40,676 bases of DNA. Source: Porphyromonas sp. oral taxon 278 str. W7784. Its GTDB lineage: Bacteria > Bacteroidota > Bacteroidia > Bacteroidales > Porphyromonadaceae. Below are positions 34,828 to 40,676 of this stretch, in pieces. Each line of letters begins with the position of its first letter. The stretch's first letter is position 1. The DNA is taken from contig NZ_KI259230.1 in the NCBI RefSeq assembly GCF_000467855.2, forward strand, positions 315,755 through 356,430, in the 5' to 3' direction. The translations under genes were made by a program, and so were the position numbers. Under the pieces are notes generated by a model, which saw nothing but the letters and a program-made list of their open reading frames with translations, did no database searches and was not told where the DNA came from.

Positions 34828-35628
34828 ATGGGTATACAGCATAGTCGAGAGGAGAAACTAGCGGCCTTTGGGCGCCTCCTGGATGTCATGGACCGCCTCC
34901 GCTCCGAGTGCCCTTGGGATCGGGAGCAGACGACAGAGAGTCTCCGCACCAATACCATCGAGGAAGTCTATGAGCTCTCCGATGCTATCCTCTCGGGAGC
35001 ACCCGAAGAGATCAAGAAGGAGCTGGGGGATGTACTCCTCCATGTTGTCTTCTATAGCAAGATCGGAGAGGAACAGGGATCCTTCGATGTCGCCGATGTC
35101 GCCAATGCTCTGTGTGACAAGCTGATCTTCCGCCATCCCCATGTCTACGGCGAGACTGAAGCCTCTACCTCCGAGGCCGTCATAGAGCGCTGGGAGGAAC
35201 TGAAGCAGAAGGAGAAGAACGGCAATAAGACCGTGCTCTCCGGCGTCCCCTCCTCCCTGCCCGCCCTGATCAAGGCCTACCGCATCCAGGACAAGGCTAG
35301 AGGTGTCGGCTTCGACTGGCAGCACCCAGAGGATGTCTGGTCGAAGGTCGAGGAAGAGCTCTCCGAGCTCCGTGGTGCCATCACCTCAGGCTCAGTAGAG
35401 GATACAGAGGCCGAGTTCGGTGACTTCCTCTTCAGTATCATCAATGTAGCTCGTAAGTACAAGGTCAACCCCGATAATGCCCTCGAGCGTACCAACACCA
35501 AGTTTATCCGTCGCTTTGGCTACATCGAAGCTCGGGCGAAGGAGGAGGGGCGTACGCTCAAGGAACTCTCGTTAGAGGAGATGGATGCACTCTGGGATGA
35601 GGCCAAGAAGCTCGAAGCTAAGCCTTAG
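34828..35628 (+). CDS. mazG: nucleoside triphosphate pyrophosphohydrolase MazG
   Basis: A 266-residue, two-domain all-alpha NTP pyrophosphohydrolase that removes non-canonical or damaged nucleotides. Domain 1 shows CPWDREQTTESL and the metal-binding set EEVYE (E45, E46, E49) with ELGD (E65, D68). Domain 2 repeats it as VEEELSELRGAI and EAEFGDFLFSIINVAR. The KVNPDNALERTNTKFIRRF block near the end is diagnostic. Gene lies 26 bases after dsbD and ends the plus-strand cluster. Confidence 0.96.
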   Translation: MGIQHSREEKLAAFGRLLDVMDRLRSECPWDREQTTESLRTNTIEEVYELSDAILSGAPEEIKKELGDVLLHVVFYSKIGEEQGSFDVADVANALCDKLIFRHPHVYGETEASTSEAVIERWEELKQKEKNGNKTVLSGVPSSLPALIKAYRIQDKARGVGFDWQHPEDVWSKVEEELSELRGAITSGSVEDTEAEFGDFLFSIINVARKYKVNPDNALERTNTKFIRRFGYIEARAKEEGRTLKELSLEEMDALWDEAKKLEAKP

Positions 35629-35685
35629 CGCTCAGCCCACGCTTTAGTCCGTCCTCCCACCCATCTCCACTAGCTTCTCACTGGG

Positions 35686-35746
35686 CCTACTGGTCCTATT
35701 TGCCTGACCTCTAGAGGCTGATAGGGCTAGTAGGCTCACTGCTTTT
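35686..35746 (+). terminator. possible terminator after mazG
   Basis: CCTACTGGTCCTAT (35686-35699) pairs with ATAGGGCTAGTAGG (35721-35734) with two non-Watson-Crick positions and a 21-base loop. CTCACTGCTTTT follows. Long loop and wobbles make this a moderate call. Confidence 0.4.
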
Positions 35747-35800
35747 CATCCGTCTAGATGCCTATGTCTCACCCAGACTCACCCATTCGACTCCTCTCTT

Positions 35801-35968
35801 CCTGCAAAGGATGCCTTCGCCCTAGCTCAAGCGATCACATGGATGCTCGAGCACCCAGAGGAGCGTAGAGCTATGGGGCAGAAGGGTAGGGAACGTATAG
35901 CACGAGACTTCAGCCCTGAGAGCTATTGCCAGCTCTTCGCCGAGCTCTTTCGCTCTCTCGCTCGGTAG
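35801..35968 (+). pseudogene. C-terminal relic of a glycosyltransferase (GT4-like)
   Basis: A frame of 55 codons ending at TAG 35966-35968 encodes PAKDAFALAQAITWMLEHPE, then ERRAMGQKGRERIARDFSPESY and a short helix. This is the usual C-terminal end of family 1/4 glycosyltransferases (the AI..LL..PE.R..MG..GR....FS pattern). No start codon or donor-binding domain precedes it; upstream in-frame sequence is not recognisable. It looks like the last part of a gene lost by deletion. Confidence 0.7.
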
Positions 35969-36055
35969 TACAAGTTCTGGGAATTTATTAGGGTACTCCC
36001 TACTCCCTTGACAGGCTACATCCTATGTAAAGACTAGGCTAAGCTTGGGGCACTC

Positions 36056-36101
36056 GGTAGTGTAGCTTCTGAGTATCTGGCAGTGTAGTCTCTGACCACC
36101 T
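36056..36101 (+). repeat. 23-bp tandem repeat, two diverged copies
   Basis: 36056-36078 and 36079-36101 both begin GGyAGTGTAG and keep TCTGA at the same offset, so the period is 23 bases. Identity between units is moderate. The sequence is unrelated to the S family except for the period. Confidence 0.5.
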
Positions 36102-36221
36102 GCTACTCTCAGCTCCGAGCCCGATCCCATATAATTTACTTCTTTCGTCTACGCCTCCTCCCGTGGGGCTTTGCTTGAGCGAGCGGAGCTAGAGAGACGG
36201 GTACGACGACCTATTTACTCA

Positions 36222-38954
36222 ATGATAAATATGACCACCACCTATACCGAGGCCCATGGCGCTTCAGTAGTGCGCTTTGCGGATATCGAGATACTCCGCT
36301 ATGAGATTCCTGGGTTTGCCTCCCTGCCTTTAGAGCGGAAGCTATTCATCTATCACCTCAGTGAAGCGGCTCTGGCAGGACGGGATATTACCTTCGATCA
36401 GAATGGCCGTCATGGCCTGCGTCTACGTGCCTTCTTCGAGGGGATCTACTTGACCTACTCGGGAGACAGAGCTTCCGAAGCCTTCCAGGCACTCGAGACG
36501 TATCTCTTCCGTCTCTGGTTCTCATCCGGTATCCATCACCACTATGGCTCGGAGAAGTTCGAGCCTGCCTTCTCCCGAGCTTACCTCCTAGAGATCCTAG
36601 CCGAGGTACAGCGGGAAGGCCAGCTCCTTCGCTATCGAGGGCAAGAGCTGGAAGAACTGCTTCAGCTGATCTTTGACCCTCAGGTCGCCCCTCGCCGTAC
36701 CGTGCAGAGTGGCGATGAAGATCTAGTGCAGGCTTCGTCGGCGAACTTCTATGCCCCCGGGGTGACACAAGCGGAAGCAGAAGGCTTCTACGCCCGTGCT
36801 TACGAAGATCTCTCCGAGGCAGAGCGTCAAGCTCCCCCTTCGCTCGGGCTGAATAGTCGCCTTGGGAAGAGCGTGGATGGTGAGCTCTACGAAGAGGTCT
36901 ACAAGCAGGGAGGCCTCTATGGTGAAGCCCTCACACGCATCATCGCTTCACTGAAGTCGGCCGTTGCCTATGCCGAGACAGACGAGCAGCGACGTACGAT
37001 ACTCTCCCTCATCGACTACTACAAGACGGGGGATCTGGACAAATATAATGACTACTGCATCTCTTGGGTAGAGGATACGAAGCCGGAGGTAGACTTCATC
37101 AATGGCTTCACCGAGGTCTACACCGATCCTCTAGGCACGAAGGGGATGTGGGAGAGCCTCGTGCATGTCCGTGATCACGAAGCTAGTCAGCGGACTGAGA
37201 AGATATGCTCCGAGGCCAAGTGGTTCGAGGATCATGCTCCCGTTGATCCACGCTTCAAGAAGAAGGAGCCACGAGGCGTCTCGGCTACCGTCGTCTCGGT
37301 AGCTATGCTCGCGGGAGACTCATACCCCGCTACTCCTATAGGTATCAACCTGCCGAACGCAGACTGGATACGTGCTACGCATGGCTCTAAGTCGGTGACG
37401 ATCGACAACATTCATCGGGCCTATCATATCGCCTCGCAGCACAGCGGGATGGATGAGGCCTTCGTCCCCGACCCTTCGGTACGTGCGCTCCTCGAGAAAT
37501 ACGGCGAGGTCACGGAGCATCTCCATACCGACCTACACGAATGTCTAGGACATGGCTCGGGGAAGCTCCTCCCAGGTGTCTCGGCGGACGCCCTTGGAGC
37601 GTACCATTCGACCCTAGAGGAAGCACGGGCAGACCTCTTCGCCCTCTACTATATGGCGGATGAGCATCTCGTCGAGCTGGGGCTACTACCCGATCGGGAG
37701 GCCTATAAGGCTTGTTACTACCGCTACCTACTCAATGGTCTAGTCACGCAGCTCGTGCGTATCCGTCCGGGACACGTGCTGGAGGAGGCGCACATGCGCA
37801 ATAGGGCCCTTATCGCTCGCTACGTGCTGGAGAAGGGGAGTGCACTCGGTGCTCTGGAGCTAAAGGGCCTAGAGCTGATCATCCATGACTATGAGGCACT
37901 CCGTCCGATCCTCGCCGAACTTCTGGCCGAAGTACAGCGTATCAAGAGTGAAGGGGATCAGGGGGCAGGCCGTGCTCTCGTCGAGCGCTATGCGATCGAG
38001 ATCGACCCGAAGCTCCATGAGGAAGTCCTAGCCCGCTACGAGCAACTCCATATCGCTCCCTACAAGGGCTTTGTGAACCCAAGGCTAGAGCTGGTCTATG
38101 ATGAAGCGGGCGGTATCACCGATGTTCGTGCCGACTACACCGAAGGCTATGCCGAGCAGATGCTCCGCTATAGCCGGGAGTATGCTACCCTGCCTCTCGA
38201 TCCCGTGACGGCAGAGGAGCTTCGTCACCCTATGCCCTCAGAGCAGGCGCTCCTCGAAGCTAAAGAGCTAAGGACACAGCTACGTCGAGTGATGGATGGG
38301 CAGGTAGCTTCGTCGATGCGGGACAAGGGCCTGCACTACGGGATCAACTTCGGTCTGACGCTCGACTATATCCTTCGTCTAGCAGAGAAGCAGCCCAAGC
38401 GTACGGAGCTGGCTACCTACCTGCTTTCCCGTGATGTACGGGAGCTCAAGCTGATCGGTCAGCTCATCTATCCTGCCGAGGCAGTGACGTACGAAGTGGC
38501 TACGGAGCTAGCTCGTTCCTCGTTCGCTAACCCCGAACTGAGGGACTACCTCGCTAAGCACCTCTTCGACCGCACGCCCTCTGCTCCCTACTGGGCACTG
38601 GATTGGATCTTTACGGATGCCGATCAGCGCTGGGAGGATGTCCTGCCTGTAGCCTTCACCGTCCTAGCCCGATGGTTCTCCCGAGGCTTCATGCTGGAGA
38701 CAAAGGCATGGGCGACGAAGCTCCTTCGGGAGAGCCTCGCCTTCCTCTCCTCTGACGAAGTCCCTTATCCCACACCTCTCCAGCGCTCCGTCCTCCTGAT
38801 GCTCAAGCGTTGGGGGCGTACAGACGCCGAGATGCGTACTCATCTCCTTGCTTCGACCGAGCTATCCGCTTGGGAGGAGGGAGACAATCCCGTCCAGCAG
38901 GAATTTGCTGCCGACCTACGCTTCGAACTAGAAGAATATCTCACCACTCAATAG
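36222..38954 (+). CDS. dipeptidyl peptidase III (M49) with a C-terminal helical-repeat domain
   Basis: A 910-residue zinc exopeptidase that removes dipeptides from peptide N-termini. The zinc motif HExxGH is HECLGH at 439-444, with the second motif EEARAD (E466, E467) downstream, as in bacterial M49 enzymes. Residues past about 680 add a helical extension (ELKLIGQLIYPAEAVTYEVATELARSSF..., YWALDWIFTDADQRWEDVLPVAFTVLARWF) like the AlkD/ARM-type domain reported on P. gingivalis DPP III. No signal peptide is visible, so it is probably cytosolic. The frame opens at a TTG (36171), but the ATG at 36222 is preferred. Sialidase follows 10 bases later. Confidence 0.92.
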   Translation: MINMTTTYTEAHGASVVRFADIEILRYEIPGFASLPLERKLFIYHLSEAALAGRDITFDQNGRHGLRLRAFFEGIYLTYSGDRASEAFQALETYLFRLWFSSGIHHHYGSEKFEPAFSRAYLLEILAEVQREGQLLRYRGQELEELLQLIFDPQVAPRRTVQSGDEDLVQASSANFYAPGVTQAEAEGFYARAYEDLSEAERQAPPSLGLNSRLGKSVDGELYEEVYKQGGLYGEALTRIIASLKSAVAYAETDEQRRTILSLIDYYKTGDLDKYNDYCISWVEDTKPEVDFINGFTEVYTDPLGTKGMWESLVHVRDHEASQRTEKICSEAKWFEDHAPVDPRFKKKEPRGVSATVVSVAMLAGDSYPATPIGINLPNADWIRATHGSKSVTIDNIHRAYHIASQHSGMDEAFVPDPSVRALLEKYGEVTEHLHTDLHECLGHGSGKLLPGVSADALGAYHSTLEEARADLFALYYMADEHLVELGLLPDREAYKACYYRYLLNGLVTQLVRIRPGHVLEEAHMRNRALIARYVLEKGSALGALELKGLELIIHDYEALRPILAELLAEVQRIKSEGDQGAGRALVERYAIEIDPKLHEEVLARYEQLHIAPYKGFVNPRLELVYDEAGGITDVRADYTEGYAEQMLRYSREYATLPLDPVTAEELRHPMPSEQALLEAKELRTQLRRVMDGQVASSMRDKGLHYGINFGLTLDYILRLAEKQPKRTELATYLLSRDVRELKLIGQLIYPAEAVTYEVATELARSSFANPELRDYLAKHLFDRTPSAPYWALDWIFTDADQRWEDVLPVAFTVLARWFSRGFMLETKAWATKLLRESLAFLSSDEVPYPTPLQRSVLLMLKRWGRTDAEMRTHLLASTELSAWEEGDNPVQQEFAADLRFELEEYLTTQ

Positions 38955-38964
38955 TTCCATTCCG

Positions 38965-40572
38965 ATGAAACGAATCCTCGCTTTCCTAGCCTTTGGGCTG
39001 TCTCTCACCTCCTTTGCTTCGCAGTCGCAGCCTACGCTCCCTGCTGAGCTCAAGATGGAGAAGCCTCGCAAGGTGCGCTTCCCCTTCTACTACTTCGAGC
39101 GTGCTGTCAATGGCAACCTCATCGGCCGAGGCTCCGACCAAGCACTCTTCTGCATCTACACGAGCCACACACGGGGCTACCAGCTTGATGCCCTGACTAT
39201 CGATCTCACCGGCACTACTGATCTCCGTGATGTCACAGCGCTCAAGCTCTACCGCACGAAGAATAACGACCGCTTCGACCCTCGTGATCCAGGCGAACTG
39301 CTTGCCACAGCGAAGGTCAGTAAGAAGGGGCTCGTCCCCTTCAAGATCAATAAGCAGCTCAAGGAAGAGGATGCCCTCTGGGTCGTTGCCGACATTGCTC
39401 CTAAGGCAAAGGAAGGTCACCAGGTCTCCGCCGAAGTCTCTACGATCATCGCTGACAACCTTGAGCTCGAGGGACTCACTACCGAGCGTCATACGCAGGA
39501 GATCGTCCTACAGCGTACCCTCCTCTGGGCACCAGGGGAAGCAGGATCGAAGCACTACCGTATCCCTGGGATCGTCCGCCTGTCGGATGGCACTCTGGTA
39601 GCGAGTATCGATCGACGTAAGGAGAAGGACGGCGACCTCCCCGCCGATATTGACGTCGAGGTCAAGCGTAGTAGCGACGACGGTCGCACGTGGAGTGCAC
39701 CGATCACTGTCGCCACGGGTACTAAGGAGCATGGCTATGGCGATGCTGCTATGGCTACCGATGGCAAGACTATATATATGGTGATGGTCGGTGGGGCAGG
39801 TCTTTGGACCTATCCCTCGATCACCAAGGAGCCCACGCAGATGTACTTCACCAAGAGTTCGGATGGCGGGAAGACCTGGGAGCCCCTTACGAATATCACC
39901 AAGCAGGTCTACCTCGGCCCCTATGCTTGGGGGGGCTTCTTCGCCTCGGGTAATGGGATCATCACCTCTAAGGGGCGTATCGTCTTCGTCGCCGCTCAGC
40001 GCACAGACCAGAGCTGGGGAGGGGCGATGGACAACATCCTCGTCTATTCGGATGACAAGGGGAAGAGCTGGCAGATCTCTTCGCCCGCCCGTCATGATGG
40101 CGACGAATCGAAGGTCGTCGAGCTCTCTGATGGTTCGCTCCTCGTCTCTAGTCGCAATCGCGCCTCTGGGGCTAATGCCCGCACCTACATCCTGACACGT
40201 GACGGAGGGAAGACCTGGATGCCTGCTGGCACTTGGCCCGAACTGACGGGGAATGCTTGCAATGGTGCCTTCGCTCGCTACCAGCCTATCGGCAAGGGTC
40301 GAGGGGAGCAGTCGAAGTACCTCCTACATACCCTACCTGCCAGCCCCACACGTGATCACCTTCGTCTCTTCCTCAGCAAGGACGAGGGGAAGACTTGGCC
40401 TGTCTCCCGTGAGATCTGCCGAGGCGAATCCGTCTATAGCGAAGTGATGGTCTTCCCCGACGGCACCATCGGGATCATCAGTGAGGAGAACGATCGCCCA
40501 GCCTTCGATATTTACTTCACGCGCGTCTCTCTGGATTGGCTCCTCTCGGGGACTCCCAGCACTAGCCGTTAG
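38965..40572 (+). CDS. exo-alpha-sialidase, GH33
   Basis: A 535-residue secreted sialidase with signal peptide MKRILAFLAFGLSLTSFAS. An N-terminal beta domain (about 25-185) precedes the six-bladed propeller. The first Arg of the triad is in YRIPG (R199). Five Asp boxes follow: SSDDGRTW (236), SSDGGKTW (298), SDDKGKSW (362), TRDGGKTW (411), SKDEGKTW (471). The catalytic Tyr is in SVYSEVMVFPDG, and LLVSSRNR supplies a second triad Arg. It releases sialic acid from host glycoproteins for nutrition or immune evasion. There is no C-terminal sorting domain. The gene starts 10 bases after DPP III, so both are likely cotranscribed. Confidence 0.95.
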   Translation: MKRILAFLAFGLSLTSFASQSQPTLPAELKMEKPRKVRFPFYYFERAVNGNLIGRGSDQALFCIYTSHTRGYQLDALTIDLTGTTDLRDVTALKLYRTKNNDRFDPRDPGELLATAKVSKKGLVPFKINKQLKEEDALWVVADIAPKAKEGHQVSAEVSTIIADNLELEGLTTERHTQEIVLQRTLLWAPGEAGSKHYRIPGIVRLSDGTLVASIDRRKEKDGDLPADIDVEVKRSSDDGRTWSAPITVATGTKEHGYGDAAMATDGKTIYMVMVGGAGLWTYPSITKEPTQMYFTKSSDGGKTWEPLTNITKQVYLGPYAWGGFFASGNGIITSKGRIVFVAAQRTDQSWGGAMDNILVYSDDKGKSWQISSPARHDGDESKVVELSDGSLLVSSRNRASGANARTYILTRDGGKTWMPAGTWPELTGNACNGAFARYQPIGKGRGEQSKYLLHTLPASPTRDHLRLFLSKDEGKTWPVSREICRGESVYSEVMVFPDGTIGIISEENDRPAFDIYFTRVSLDWLLSGTPSTSR

Positions 40573-40590
40573 CAAGGGCAAACCCTTCAT

Positions 40591-40617
40591 TTTCGTCCCC
40601 GCCATTGAGGGGCGAAA
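40591..40617 (+). terminator. weak hairpin after the sialidase gene
   Basis: TTTCG and CCCC pair with GGGG and CGAAA with one bulged T, around an 8-base loop. There is no T-run, so a terminator role is uncertain. Confidence 0.3.
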
Positions 40618-40640
40618 TGATGCACCCTCTACGAGGTCCA

Positions 40641-40676
40641 AAAGAAACCTACTGTGGGTCGCATCGACGACCTACC
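40641..40676 (+). repeat. R-family intergenic repeat, copy 4 (cut by the window end)
   Basis: The 28-base core 40648-40675 equals the core at 1638-1665 except for two A/T exchanges that are themselves symmetric about the dyad. The element continues beyond the window. Confidence 0.8.

Larger units (their letters stand above)
35629..36221. other. intergenic region between mazG and DPP III
   Basis: Contains a possible terminator (35686-35746), the glycosyltransferase relic (35801-35968) and a 23-bp tandem repeat (36056-36101). No TAnnTTTG promoter for DPP III was found. Confidence 0.55.

Noticed and set aside
35980-36030. Sigma-70-like TTGACA promoter upstream of DPP III
   Set aside because: TTGACA at about 36009 is followed by TATGTA at only 10 bases spacing, and the organism uses the TAnnTTTG box.

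Overview
The window looks like chromosomal DNA of a Bacteroidota bacterium, most likely Porphyromonas or a close relative. The evidence is: nine promoter -7 boxes of the form TAnnTTTG and almost no Shine-Dalgarno sequences; a SusC/SusD pair with partner lipoproteins; many SPII lipoproteins; an M49 dipeptidyl peptidase III with the extra C-terminal helical domain described for P. gingivalis; and a secreted GH33 sialidase. I see no tRNA, rRNA, CRISPR array, transposase or prophage gene. Species cannot be fixed from sequence alone.

Layout. 1-1532: a scarred region. It holds the last 46 codons of a phosphoethanolamine-transferase-like gene, a small Ig-like lipoprotein, and a chimeric relic made of a decayed 5' part of the purine nucleoside phosphorylase (PNP) gene joined to a second copy of the transferase 3' end. 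The relic contains a perfect 31-bp inverted repeat. 1890-4305 (+): an outer-membrane beta-barrel protein, a DUF421 membrane protein and the intact PNP. 4569-6845 (-): a siderophore-type TonB receptor. 6967-9543 (-): PcrA/UvrD helicase followed by an in-frame tail that resembles an McrC C-terminus. 9922-17473 (+): UvrA, a SWIM protein with what looks like a dead SNF2 lobe, trigger factor and an ABC-F ATPase. 17840-18463 (+): a DUF1266 lipoprotein. 18592-25522 (-): SusC, SusD, a zinc metallohydrolase lipoprotein and a DUF4302 lipoprotein. 26017-30302 (-): AspT-type transporter, QueC, ExoIII, TsaB and SSB, tightly packed. 30907-35628 (+): DivIC/FtsB, a small membrane protein, a RluA-type pseudouridine synthase, DsbD and MazG. 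35801-35968: a glycosyltransferase tail relic. 36222-40572 (+): DPP III and sialidase.

How the genes work together. The SusC/D operon and the TonB receptor are nutrient uptake modules. DPP III and sialidase fit an asaccharolytic or mucosal lifestyle based on peptides and host glycans. UvrA, PcrA, ExoIII, SSB and MazG are genome-maintenance functions. QueC, TsaB and the pseudouridine synthase act on RNA modification.

The most unusual content lies between and at the ends of genes: two dispersed families of short intergenic repeats, a recurring 23-bp tandem period at four loci, several gene-tail relics beside intact genes, the palindrome-bearing chimeric relic, and two proteins (the SWIM/SNF2-like protein and ABC-F domain 2) whose ATPase motifs have been lost.
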